Source: Microcella flavibacter
GTDB lineage: Bacteria; Actinomycetota; Actinomycetes; Actinomycetales; Microbacteriaceae
Length of the DNA: 64,000 bases
Assembly (NCBI RefSeq): GCF_012530535.1
Contig: NZ_CP051299.1
Span: forward strand, 2,418,001-2,482,000
Direction of reading: 5' to 3'
Shown here: positions 1-7,012 of the stretch, piece by piece
Numbering within the stretch: position 1 is the stretch's first letter
Layout of the letters: each line of letters starts with the position of its first letter
The notes under the pieces: generated by a model
The model's input: only the letters and a program-made list of their open reading frames with translations
What the model was told of the DNA's origin: nothing
Database searches by the model: none
Program-made: the position numbers and the translations under genes

Positions 1-114
1 CGCCGCGTTCTGAACTCCGTCTTCCGAGAACCGCGTTTCGGCAACTCTACGGACGGCAGCGTCACCCTGAAAGCGAAAGTTGTTCGGATCCAGGAGAATT
101 TGAGAGAGCGGTAG
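1..114 (+). CDS. 3' end of an unrecognised gene (left-edge partial)
   Basis: The first reading frame is open from base 1 to a TAG at 112-114 and gives 37 residues ending in KVVRIQENLRER. The basic, mixed composition looks like a genuine protein C-terminus. I do not recognise the family. A recombinase or integrase tail would fit, because a tRNA-like attachment repeat begins only 220 bp downstream, but no catalytic motif is inside the window. Reality of the gene is uncertain. Confidence 0.3.
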   Translation, partial: RRVLNSVFREPRFGNSTDGSVTLKAKVVRIQENLRER

Positions 115-334
115 CGTTTTCGGTTCGTAGGTAGTCATTCGGTCCTCGGCTCAGTCGGCCGTATAAGTGTGTCAGGAACGGCGGGCGCACCGTGTCAACG
201 AAATGCTCCGGGCCGGTCCCGGGCCGGGAACTCGGTTGAAACCATCTACAATCAGCCGCCTCCAACTAGCACGACTTCCGCTGAACCACGCGACGAACGA
301 GCACTCGTGGGCACCCGTAAACCCGCCGCGTACA
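115..334. other. Non-coding stretch left of the attachment repeat
   Basis: No convincing coding frame is present. The short frames here have no ribosome site and no family signature, and base composition is less GC-rich than the backbone. I looked for the 5' half of a tRNA that would complete the repeat at 335-379 (an acceptor strand matching GGAGCC and an anticodon-stem strand CACGA) and found none. Confidence 0.5.
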
Positions 335-379
335 ACTGAAAATCGTGAGGTCACGGGATCGACGCCCGTCGGAGCCACG
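335..379 (+). repeat. tRNA 3'-half-like attachment repeat, left copy
   Basis: This 45-bp segment is repeated perfectly at 4676-4720; the flanking base differs on both sides of both copies. Its parts fit tRNA spacing exactly: loop CTGAAAA (anticodon GAA, Phe), 5-nt stem TCGTG, variable AGGTC, T-arm ACGGG/ATCGACG/CCCGT, acceptor CGGAGCC, discriminator A. The 5' half of a tRNA is missing, so this is not a working tRNA. Integrases of genomic islands commonly use tRNA 3' ends as att sites, so I read it as an att remnant inside a tandem island. T-loop base 54 is A instead of the usual T. Confidence 0.7.
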
Positions 380-395
380 AGTAGTGCCCCATAAG

Positions 396-1778
396 GTGGT
401 GTAGCCCGGTGGCTGGCTCGTCGTCTTGGACGTGGGCGCGGTCACCGTGGTGTTCCTTCGAGGAAATTCTCACATCCCACTCGAAAGGCATCACACACGA
501 TGACCGCTCCACATATTGTCGACCCTGCTGGCGTTCTTGGCGAGGCTCTCGCCGAGGCGTCCCCGGATTCGATGCGCAGCCTGCTGCAGACCATGATCAA
601 CGCACTGCTGTCCGCGGACGCGGACGCCGTCGTCGGCGCCGAATGGGGCAAACCCAGCCCCGATCGGCTCACGCAGCGCAACGGCTATCGGCGCCGCGAG
701 CTGGACACTCGCGTCGGGACGGTCGACGTCGCGATCCCGAAGTTGAGGTCAGGAACCTACTTCCCCGAGTGGCTCATGGAGCGCCGCAAGCGCGCTGAGA
801 CTGCGCTGATCACCGTCGTCGCGGACTGCTACCTCGCCGGGGTCTCCACCCGGCGGATGGACAAGCTGGTGAAGACCCTCGGCATCCACTCGCTGTCCAA
901 GTCGCAGGTCTCGCGCATGGCCGCCGATCTCGACGAGCACGTCGAGCAGTTCCGCCACCGCCCTCTTGGTGATGCCGGACCGTTCACCTTCGTTGCCGCT
1001 GACGCGCTGACCATGAAAGTGCGTGAAGGCGGCAGGGTGATCAACGCCGTGGTGCTGATCGCGACCGGCGTCAACGCCGACGGACGCCGCGAAGTCCTCG
1101 GCCTGCGGGTCGCCACCTCCGAAACAGGGGCGGCCTGGAACTCGTTCTTCGCCGATCTCGTCGCACGCGGCCTGGGCGGGGTTCGTCTGGTCACCTCCGA
1201 CGCCCACCAAGGCCTCGTGGAGGCGATCGCCGCGAACCTGCCCGGCGCGAGCTGGCAACGATGCAGGACGCACTACGCCGCGAACCTGATGTCCGTGTGC
1301 CCGAAGAGCATGTGGCCGGCGGTGAAGGCGATGCTGCACTCCGTCTACGACCAGCCCGACGCAGCCTCCGTCCACGCCCAGTTCGACCGACTCCTGGACT
1401 ACGTCGACGGCAAGCTGCCCGACGCGCACGAGCACCTCGACGCCGCGAGAGCGGACATCCTCGCGTTCACGCAGTTCCCCGAGGGGCTCTGGCAGCAGAT
1501 CTGGTCCAACAACCCCAACGAGCGCCTGAACCGAGAGATCCGCCGCCGCACCGACAGTGTCGGCATCTTCCCCAATCGCGACGCGATCGTCCGCCTCGTC
1601 GGCGCGGTCCTGGCCGAGCAGACCGACGAATGGGCCGAAGGACGCCGCTACCTCGGCCTCGACATCCTCGCCAAGTCCCGTCTGAGCCTCGTGCCCGACA
1701 CCGGAAACGAGGTGAATACCGACACCGTCCTCGAACTCAGCGCTTAACCCATCACTTCGAAGGACCGCGCTACACCAC
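396..1778 (+). mobile_element. IS256-family insertion sequence
   Basis: The element is bounded by imperfect inverted repeats: GTGGTGTAGCCCGGT at 396-410 and its inverse at 1764-1778, with one mismatch over 15 bp. One long transposase gene fills the interior. The size of about 1.4 kb is normal for the family. I could not see the 8-9 bp target duplication this family usually makes, so the outer ends may be a few bases off, or the element may have suffered a flanking rearrangement. It sits just inside the left att-like repeat and truncates the gene whose stump follows at 1779. Confidence 0.8.
500..1747 (+). CDS. IS256-family (mutator-type) transposase
   Basis: A 415-aa protein, the usual length for IS256 transposases, which cut and paste DNA through a copy-out circular intermediate. 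The N-terminal part has the family pattern with LSADADAVVGAEWG and QRNGYRRRELDT. The catalytic triad is visible: Asp in VAADALTMKVREGG (about residue 168), Asp in LVTSDAHQG (about 234) and Glu in NNPNERLNREIRRRTDSVGIF (about 340). The frame is intact from ATG to stop, so the element may still be active. The start at 500 follows an open region with no strong ribosome site. Confidence 0.95.
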   Translation: MTAPHIVDPAGVLGEALAEASPDSMRSLLQTMINALLSADADAVVGAEWGKPSPDRLTQRNGYRRRELDTRVGTVDVAIPKLRSGTYFPEWLMERRKRAETALITVVADCYLAGVSTRRMDKLVKTLGIHSLSKSQVSRMAADLDEHVEQFRHRPLGDAGPFTFVAADALTMKVREGGRVINAVVLIATGVNADGRREVLGLRVATSETGAAWNSFFADLVARGLGGVRLVTSDAHQGLVEAIAANLPGASWQRCRTHYAANLMSVCPKSMWPAVKAMLHSVYDQPDAASVHAQFDRLLDYVDGKLPDAHEHLDAARADILAFTQFPEGLWQQIWSNNPNERLNREIRRRTDSVGIFPNRDAIVRLVGAVLAEQTDEWAEGRRYLGLDILAKSRLSLVPDTGNEVNTDTVLELSA

Positions 1779-2040
1779 TACCTGGGACTTGACCAAACTC
1801 GCCGCCCAATGGCGGGCGCAGGCAGAGTCGGCACGCCACGACCTCGCCACCATAGAGGCCCTGCCCATGACCGGGGCAGCGCAGCTCATCCACAACCGCA
1901 TCGCCCAGGAGCAGGCACGCCGCGAGGCGGCCGAGCGTGCCCTGGCTGAGCGGAAGGCACGCGCCGCGCAGCTCCACGACTTCACCCGGCGCCCACCCGA
2001 CCAGGGGCCGACGCAGCCGAGCCGCGGGCTCGGGCTGTAG
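1779..2040 (+). pseudogene. 3' stump of a gene cut by the IS (relaxase-like tail?)
   Basis: Directly after the right IS repeat an open frame runs to TAG at 2038-2040 and gives about 86 residues with no start of its own. It begins TWDLTKLAAQWRAQAESARHD and continues as a charged, alanine-rich helix with QARREAAERALAERKARAAQ. Such tails occur at the C-terminus of actinobacterial mobilisation relaxases, and that would suit an integrative element, but this is recall of a pattern and not a domain match. The 5' part of the gene is absent from the sequence left of the IS, so more than a simple insertion took place. Confidence 0.5.
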
Positions 2041-2064
2041 CGGCACGGCTGGTAGGAATGAGTC

Positions 2065-2397
2065 ATGGCCTTGCCGGAAGCCGACCTCGACCGCATCCAG
2101 TTGTGGTGCCGCGGGATCTGGCCGGAGCACCTCTGGGATCAGGCGAAGGTCGAGGCGGACGTGTCTGCACGCCACGTCGACATCGTGGAGGTCCGCCCAC
2201 CGTGGAACGGCATCGGCGAGCACACCCGGTTCCCGATCGCTCGGCTGCGGTACACCGCCTCGACCGGACTGTGGTCGATCTATTGGCGGGATCGGAACCT
2301 CAAGTTCCATGAGTACCGACGCAAGCGCCCGACGAAGAACGTGCAGGCGCTCCTCGACCACATCGGCAGCCACGACGACCCAATCTTCTTCGGGTAG
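2065..2397 (+). CDS. DUF3024 domain protein
   Basis: A 110-aa protein covering the whole DUF3024 family: it opens with MALPEADLDRIQLWC, has the central RPPW and RFPIARLRYTASTGLWSIYW block with its run of aromatic residues, and ends in an acidic helix and IFFG. The family is common in actinobacteria and has no known function. The stop codon directly abuts the stop of the convergent ATP-binding gene (tail to tail, no spacer), so the two transcripts must overlap. Confidence 0.9.
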   Translation: MALPEADLDRIQLWCRGIWPEHLWDQAKVEADVSARHVDIVEVRPPWNGIGEHTRFPIARLRYTASTGLWSIYWRDRNLKFHEYRRKRPTKNVQALLDHIGSHDDPIFFG

Positions 2398-3873
2398 TCA
2401 GGACCTCAGCGCCTGCCTGCCTGCCTCGGTGAGGACGTATCGCTGCTTCGGGCTCGTCGGCTTGTTCGGGATCGTCAAGGCGACGAGGCCTGCGTCGATC
2501 AGCGGCTGGATGTGGCGCTGCGCGTTCCGCGTCTCGTTGCCGAGTCCGAGCACCGCGAGCAGCTCCGCCCGAGCGACCCCCTCCGCTGGTGCGCTGGCCA
2601 GCCGATCCAGAATCCCGGAGCTTAGTGACTCGGCTTGGTGACTTAGTGACTCGTCTTGGTGACTTCGTGACTGGCCCCCGCCGCGGACGGTTCCCGGCCG
2701 CGGGTCGATCGACGGCCGGTGCAACGGGATGGGGATCGTCACCAGAAGCCGGCCGGGCAGTTCTTCGATCGTCGGTGCGGGAAGGCCGCGCTCGGCGAGC
2801 GCCTCGATCACTGAGGGGATTCCGGTGCCCCACTGCTCGACCAGGCCCAGCTCGCGGTAGAAGCGGGCGATCGTCGGATTCCGCACGACGGAGACGCCGC
2901 GAAAGATGTCCTCGACGGTGACGCCGGGCAGCAGCGTCCCAGGGCTCTCGACCTCGATGCGGTCGTCGAGGAAGGCGATCTTGAAGTTCACGCCGCTGGT
3001 CTCATAGGAAGCGTGGACGAAGGCGTTGACGACGACTTCGCGGATCGCGTCGAGCGGGATGGAGAGCACGTCATCGCGGCGGGCCTTGCCGGTGAACTCG
3101 GCGGACTTGTAAGCGTGCTTCGACAGGAAGACGAGCACCTCATCGAGCACCTGCGGCAGGTGCCCGTGATACTCGGCCTGGTCGAAGATGTCGATGCGCC
3201 TGTCGCCCCGGAAGCGAGCGACCTGCACCCAGGTGCCGGAGAACAGCCGCTCCCGATTCTTCCCGGCGACGAGCACCCCGCCGTAGGTCGGGACGAGCCG
3301 CCGCTGGTCGGCGACCACCAGGCCGAGCGTCTTCAGCACCGCCTCGTCGACCGGACGACCGAGCATCGACTCCAATGCGGGGAGGTCGAGGTCGTCGACG
3401 GCCTCGCCGATCGCGGGCTGCTCATCAAACTTCTGCCCCTCGGCACCCCGCTGCAGCTCACGCACCAGCGACGGATCGGCCTTCCGGGTGGTGGTGCCGA
3501 GCCGGACGTAGGTGCCGTCATCGACGCCATCCGCGTCAATGTAGTGCGGACGTCGGCCCGAGAGGTCGACGTCCACGACGAGGATCGACTTCTCGCCGAC
3601 CGGGACGATCTCGACCGACGGCACGAGCTTCGGCGCGATCCAGTCGCTGATGAGGCTCGCGACCCGCTCCTCCTCCGCCAGAGGATCGGCCACGCCGACC
3701 ACGGTCCGGTCGTCAGCGATGCCGACGACCAACTGCCCGCCCGCCGAGTTGGCGAAAGCGGCAATGGTCCGCATCGGCCGGCGCGGGGACGAAAGGTCGC
3801 GCTTGTACTCCCGAGTCTTGCCCTCGGGCTCAATCACCAGCCCGGAGGCGTCGAGCGTGATATGTGCTGGCAT
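2398..3873 (-). CDS. AlbA/Schlafen-type ATP-binding transcriptional regulator
   Basis: About 491 aa. The N-terminal AlbA_2 (divergent AAA-4, Schlafen-like) domain spans roughly residues 15-140 and shows EYKRDLSSP, AAFANSAGGQLVVGI and the GRRPHYI strand. A GHKL-type ATPase segment follows (IREVVVNAFVHASYE, then PGTLLPGVTVEDI and LVEQWGTGIPSVIEA). The C-terminus is a winged helix (HIQPLIDAGLVALTIPN). This is the COG2865 arrangement, usually annotated as a putative regulator or nucleic-acid-binding ATPase. I chose the ATG at 3873 because GAGGAGG lies 6 nt upstream; an earlier ATG at 3903 lacks one. Between ATPase and winged helix the gene carries a 7-residue tandem repeat coded by 21-bp repeats. 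Confidence 0.85.
   Translation of the reverse strand: MPAHITLDASGLVIEPEGKTREYKRDLSSPRRPMRTIAAFANSAGGQLVVGIADDRTVVGVADPLAEEERVASLISDWIAPKLVPSVEIVPVGEKSILVVDVDLSGRRPHYIDADGVDDGTYVRLGTTTRKADPSLVRELQRGAEGQKFDEQPAIGEAVDDLDLPALESMLGRPVDEAVLKTLGLVVADQRRLVPTYGGVLVAGKNRERLFSGTWVQVARFRGDRRIDIFDQAEYHGHLPQVLDEVLVFLSKHAYKSAEFTGKARRDDVLSIPLDAIREVVVNAFVHASYETSGVNFKIAFLDDRIEVESPGTLLPGVTVEDIFRGVSVVRNPTIARFYRELGLVEQWGTGIPSVIEALAERGLPAPTIEELPGRLLVTIPIPLHRPSIDPRPGTVRGGGQSRSHQDESLSHQAESLSSGILDRLASAPAEGVARAELLAVLGLGNETRNAQRHIQPLIDAGLVALTIPNKPTSPKQRYVLTEAGRQALRS
2621..2674 (-). repeat. 21-bp tandem repeat inside the AlbA/ATPase gene
   Basis: Two 21-bp units (2621-2641, 2642-2662) differing at one base, plus a partial third unit to 2674, encode SHQAESL/SHQDESL heptads in the linker before the winged helix. 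The unit is a multiple of three, so copy-number change would alter linker length and keep the frame. Confidence 0.85.
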
Positions 3874-4005
3874 CGGCGCCTCCTCTCGTGCTGATCCAAT
3901 CACCCCAGCCTAGTTTCGACGGCTGACGCTCTTCCGATGCGACCGGATGGCGAGGTACGCTTTTCGGCTCCGTTCCAGCATGCATGACCATCGAGGAGGT
4001 GTCCG
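3874..4005. promoter_or_regulatory. Divergent intergenic gap
   Basis: This 132-bp gap separates the leftward ATP-binding regulator from the rightward 168-aa gene and must contain both promoters. I see no clear -35/-10 pair or long palindrome. The right gene has a strong ribosome site (GAGGAGG ending 7 nt before its ATG), and so does the left gene. Confidence 0.4.
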
Positions 4006-4512
4006 ATGACCGAAGCAGTTGCGCCGCACGTTGCGGTTCCTGAATTCTTCGATCGCGTCCCGCAGGTGCGCGACTGGGCGATCTCCGCCGACGAGAGCGA
4101 CGCCGCCAGGATGCTCCTCGCCGAGTTGCTCCGTGGGCTCTTCTCCGACCGGATGAATCTGGAGTGGGAGTCGCACGGATACCCGCAATGGGACATCGAG
4201 GGATGGGAACTCGTCCACGACGACGAGTCGGTCGAGGCGCGACTCTGGAGGCGGTTCCCCCCGACGGGGCCTGAAGCCGATCTTCCCGCGCCGCACGAAC
4301 TCTCCAGGGCGCTCTACGACCTGCTCGATGGCGGGCTCAGGAACGGCCCGTTCGACGAGCTACGTCAAGCCGCGCTGATGGTGGTCGACGATTGTCTCGC
4401 GTACAACGCCGCCTACCTCGCCAAGCACGGCGAGACCGGCCGTCCCGTGACAGGGCAGCAGGTCGCCGCGAACACGGTCTGGTGGCGACTCCACGAGCAG
4501 GGCATCGTCTGA
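4006..4512 (+). CDS. Unknown 168-aa island protein
   Basis: Not a family I recognise. The protein is acidic and looks soluble, with no signal peptide or membrane segment. It is rich in tryptophan in its middle part (EWESHGYPQWDIEGWELVHD, then RLWRRF) and has helical stretches near the end (ALMVVDDCLAYNAAYLAKH). A strong GAGGAGG ribosome site precedes the ATG. It lies between the att-like repeats, divergent from the AlbA/ATPase regulator, and is probably cargo of the element. Its role cannot be inferred from the sequence. Confidence 0.75.
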   Translation: MTEAVAPHVAVPEFFDRVPQVRDWAISADESDAARMLLAELLRGLFSDRMNLEWESHGYPQWDIEGWELVHDDESVEARLWRRFPPTGPEADLPAPHELSRALYDLLDGGLRNGPFDELRQAALMVVDDCLAYNAAYLAKHGETGRPVTGQQVAANTVWWRLHEQGIV

Positions 4513-4675
4513 TTGGCGGTGTCGTGCTCGGCTGCGACGCTCCCGCCGATCCTGGGCCATATCCGGGCCATTTCCGCCTGCTGAACCAACTGCGAGCAAC
4601 TGCGAGCATCCAGGAAAATGCCTGGTCAGAAGTGAGCCGACGCCATAGATACTGTGCGATCTCGCCCCCGAAGTC
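4513..4675. other. Gene-free stretch before the right attachment repeat
   Basis: No gene is supported here. The short frames lack ribosome sites and family signal. Composition is less extreme than the backbone to the right, in keeping with foreign DNA up to the repeat at 4676. Confidence 0.5.
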
Positions 4676-4720
4676 ACTGAAAATCGTGAGGTCACGGGAT
4701 CGACGCCCGTCGGAGCCACG
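4676..4720 (+). repeat. tRNA 3'-half-like attachment repeat, right copy
   Basis: Perfect 45-bp match to 335-379. A hairpin of the kind found after tRNA genes follows 9 bp later (4730-4750), and typical backbone genes start beyond it. I infer that this is the displaced original 3' end of a chromosomal tRNA-Phe gene (attR). The complete tRNA should then lie left of the window, at the far end of the island. Confidence 0.7.
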
Positions 4721-4729
4721 GCACCTCGA

Positions 4730-4750
4730 ACCCCCGCCGCGTGCGGGGGT
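4730..4750 (+). terminator. Terminator hairpin after the tRNA remnant
   Basis: The arms ACCCCCGC and GCGGGGGT form an 8-bp perfect stem around the loop CGCGT. Its position just behind the tRNA-like 3' end suggests the original tRNA terminator. Confidence 0.7.
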
Positions 4751-4970
4751 CTCGCCCGTTCACGGGTGTCACGCGATGCGGAGTGACCCCGGTGCTCGTC
4801 ACCACGCAGGGCGCATCGACCCCGTCGGGCGACGCTCGCCGGTCACATGACGTCGGAATCCTCGGACGGTCGGGGACCGAGCCGCGCCATCGCCCGACTT
4901 TCGCGAGATCGAGGTCGGGGCTCCGTCGATTCCGACGTCCGAGGCCCTTCCGCGGACGCGCGTTCGGCAC

Positions 4971-4976
4971 TAGCGT
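4971..4976 (+). promoter_or_regulatory. -10 box of the DUF1801 gene
   Basis: TAGCGT lies 45 bp upstream of the ATG at 5022 and fits the actinobacterial TANNNT pattern. A GGAG ribosome site lies in between. Confidence 0.45.
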
Positions 4977-5021
4977 GTCGCCGCGGGCGCGCGCCCGCTC
5001 CGGCAGCACCGAGGAGCCCCC

Positions 5022-5483
5022 ATGGCCGAGCAGGACGGCACCGGCACGATGAGCGCCCGCGAGCGCGCCGCCATGAAGGAGCGCGCGGCCGAGCTGCGCG
5101 CCGAGTCGAAGCGCTCGAAGGGCTCGGCGAAGGCCGAGCAGCAGGCGCAGGACGTGCGCGACCGCATCGCCGAGATGCCCGAGCACGACCGGGTGCTCGC
5201 CGAGACGGTGCACGCGCTCGTGGCGGAGGAGGCTCCGCAGCTCGCTCCGAAGACCTGGTACGGGATGCCCGCCTGGGCGCGCGACGGAAAGGTGGTCGTC
5301 TTCTTCCAGGGCGCCGAGAAGTTCGAAGCGCGCTACGCCACCCTCGGCTTCAGCGACCAGGCGGCGCTCGACGAGGGCACCATGTGGGCGAACTCGTACG
5401 CGCTGACCGGCATCGGCGAGGCCGAGGAGCGGGCGATCCGCGCACTGCTGCGCCGAGCATCCACCCCGCCCGCGGCCGACTGA
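5022..5483 (+). CDS. DUF1801-like (YdhG/YjbR) protein
   Basis: A 153-aa protein. The first 55 residues are a charged helix rich in Arg, Glu and Ala. The rest has the DUF1801 fold signature: PKTWYGMPAWARDGKVVVFFQGAEKF followed by RYATLGFSD and ITGIGEAEE-like sequence near the end. The family includes the so-called iron chaperone YdhG/FrataxinL and related small proteins of unclear biochemistry. A GGAG ribosome site lies 8 nt before the ATG. It is the first backbone gene to the right of the island. Confidence 0.8.
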   Translation: MAEQDGTGTMSARERAAMKERAAELRAESKRSKGSAKAEQQAQDVRDRIAEMPEHDRVLAETVHALVAEEAPQLAPKTWYGMPAWARDGKVVVFFQGAEKFEARYATLGFSDQAALDEGTMWANSYALTGIGEAEERAIRALLRRASTPPAAD

Positions 5484-5506
5484 GCGACGAGGACCGCGCC
5501 CCGCTC

Positions 5507-5512
5507 TAGACT
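5507..5512 (+). promoter_or_regulatory. -10 box of the DUF554 gene
   Basis: TAGACT lies 49 bp upstream of the GTG start at 5562. A GGAGGAG ribosome site sits between the two. Confidence 0.45.
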
Positions 5513-5561
5513 CGCCTGCGGCCACCCGCTGGGGGCGGCCGCTGAGAGGCGGAGGAGCCCC

Positions 5562-6374
5562 GTGACCGGACTCGGCACCCTGCTGAACATCGTCGCAATC
5601 CTCGCCGGCGCGGCCATCGGCGTCGCCCTCGGCAACCGTCTGCCGGAGCGCACCACGCGTGTCGTCACCGACGCCCTCGGCCTCGTCGTGCTCGTCATCG
5701 GCGGCCTCAACCTCGCCTCGCTCACCGACGCCGCCTTCGTCGCGGAGGTGAGCGCCGGCGGCACGCTGCTCGTCGTGCTCGGCGCTCTGCTCATCGGCGG
5801 CATCGCGGGCTCGCTGCTGCGCATCGAGCAGCGTCTCGAGGAGTTCGGCGGGTGGCTGCAGCGGCGGTTCTCGCGCGGCAGCGAGACGGCGGAGGGAGCA
5901 TCCCGCCCCCTCGACGACACCACGACCGGCCTCGTCACCATCGCCTCGCTGAGCCCGCGCGAGCGCTTCATCACGGGCTTCGTGGATGCCTCGCTCGTGT
6001 TTGCGATCGGCCCGCTCGCCATCCTCGGCGCCTTCGCCGACGGCACGGGTCAGGGCATCGACCAGCTGGCCCTCAAATCGGTGCTCGACGGGTTCGGATC
6101 GATCGCCTTCGCCGCCTCGCTCGGGTGGGGGGTCGCGGCGGCGGCGCTTCCGGTCGGCATCTGGCAGGGCGGTCTCACCCTGCTGGCCGTGCTGCTCGGC
6201 TCGGTCATGGGCGACGCGGCGATCGCCGCCATCACCGCGACGGGAGGCGTGCTGCTGCTCGGCGTCGGGCTGCGGCTGCTCAACGTGCGCGCGGTCGCCG
6301 TCGGCGACCTGCTGCCCGCGCTCGTCGTGGCGCCGCTGCTCACCGTCGCGATCGGGGCGCTCGGCAACGCCTAG
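5562..6374 (+). CDS. DUF554 family integral membrane protein
   Basis: A 270-aa protein matching DUF554 (YdfK/YqgA type) over its full length. It starts with TLLNIVAILAGAAIGVALGNRLPER, has the conserved FITGFVDASLVFAIGPLAILGAFADG block, and ends with two further hydrophobic helices. About seven membrane segments are visible, with one hydrophilic insert near residues 95-125. Function is unknown; transport has been suggested for the family. The GTG start is supported by GGAGGAG 5-6 nt upstream. Confidence 0.92.
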   Translation: MTGLGTLLNIVAILAGAAIGVALGNRLPERTTRVVTDALGLVVLVIGGLNLASLTDAAFVAEVSAGGTLLVVLGALLIGGIAGSLLRIEQRLEEFGGWLQRRFSRGSETAEGASRPLDDTTTGLVTIASLSPRERFITGFVDASLVFAIGPLAILGAFADGTGQGIDQLALKSVLDGFGSIAFAASLGWGVAAAALPVGIWQGGLTLLAVLLGSVMGDAAIAAITATGGVLLLGVGLRLLNVRAVAVGDLLPALVVAPLLTVAIGALGNA

Positions 6375-6435
6375 GGGACGCACGGCGCTCGCTGCTGCCG
6401 GGAACATTGCGGCGCGCCCGCGCGTTCCCCCTCGT

Positions 6436-6690
6436 ATGACGACCGACACCACGACCCCCACCATCACCATGTACGGCGCCGACTGGTGCCGCGACTGCCG
6501 GCGCACCGAGGCCCTGCTCAACGACCTCGGCGTCGCGTGGACGAAGATCGACGTCGAGGCGAGCGCCGAGGCGGCCGCCGAGGCGCAGTCGATCAGCGGG
6601 CGCATGAACATCCCCGTCGTCGTGTTCCCCGACGGCTCGCATCTCGTCGAGCCGAGCGACGCGGCCGTGCGCGAGAAGCTCTCCCTCTAG
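6436..6690 (+). CDS. Mycoredoxin/glutaredoxin-like protein
   Basis: An 84-aa thioredoxin-fold protein. The active site is ADWCRDCRR (CxxC, about residues 16-19), with the cis-Pro signature MNIPVVVFPDGS. Actinobacterial mycoredoxins reduce protein-mycothiol mixed disulfides, and this length and fold suit that role; the CRDC variant is common among uncharacterised members. I took the internal ATG at 6436 because the longer frame upstream is alanine/arginine-rich shadow sequence. It stands alone between DUF554 and a small basic protein. Confidence 0.85.
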   Translation: MTTDTTTPTITMYGADWCRDCRRTEALLNDLGVAWTKIDVEASAEAAAEAQSISGRMNIPVVVFPDGSHLVEPSDAAVREKLSL

Positions 6691-6761
6691 TCGAGCACCG
6701 CGCGGCCCGGCCGACGGCGAGCGATGCCGCCCCGTCGGCCGCACCGCGACGCCGTGAGGCG

Positions 6762-6767
6762 TACGCT
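6762..6767 (+). promoter_or_regulatory. -10 box of the 49-aa gene
   Basis: TACGCT lies 44 bp upstream of the ATG at 6812 and resembles the -10 boxes of neighbouring genes. Confidence 0.4.
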
Positions 6768-6811
6768 CGGCACCAGGAGGCCGTCGAGCCTCGCATCGGA
6801 GACGAACCACC

Positions 6812-6961
6812 ATGGGCGAGAAGTCCGCACGCAAGAACACGACCAAGACCGTCGCATCGAAGACGCTCAAAGAGAAGCGCGTCGCCAAGGCCGACAAGAA
6901 GGCGGGCACGAACCGCTCGCAGAACTCCGACGCCGTCACGAACGCGACGAGCAAGCACTAG
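6812..6961 (+). CDS. Small lysine-rich protein (49 aa)
   Basis: A short frame starting MGEKSARKNTTKTVASK and ending in NATSKH. It is highly basic in its first 35 residues and has no membrane segment. GGAG lies 11 nt before the ATG, a -10 box lies upstream and a strong terminator hairpin starts 25 bp after the stop, so it looks like a real monocistronic gene. Similar small basic proteins recur in Microbacteriaceae, but I know of no function; nucleic-acid binding is a guess from charge alone. Confidence 0.7.
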   Translation: MGEKSARKNTTKTVASKTLKEKRVAKADKKAGTNRSQNSDAVTNATSKH

Positions 6962-6985
6962 CCCGTACGGGTATCAGCGCGAGCC

Positions 6986-7012
6986 GCGCCGCCGGGCACC
7001 GGCCGGCGGCGC
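6986..7012. terminator. Bidirectional terminator hairpin
   Basis: GCGCCGCCGG (6986-6995) pairs perfectly with CCGGCGGCGC (7003-7012) around a 7-nt loop. It lies exactly between the small rightward gene and the leftward hydrolase, so it can serve both. Confidence 0.75.

Noticed and set aside
387-1790. Target-site duplication of the IS256 element
   Set aside because: The 8-12 bp on either side of the inverted repeats do not match.
335-4720. Working tRNA genes at the 45-bp repeats
   Set aside because: Only the part from the anticodon loop to the discriminator is present. No matching 5' acceptor or D-arm sequence lies upstream of either copy.
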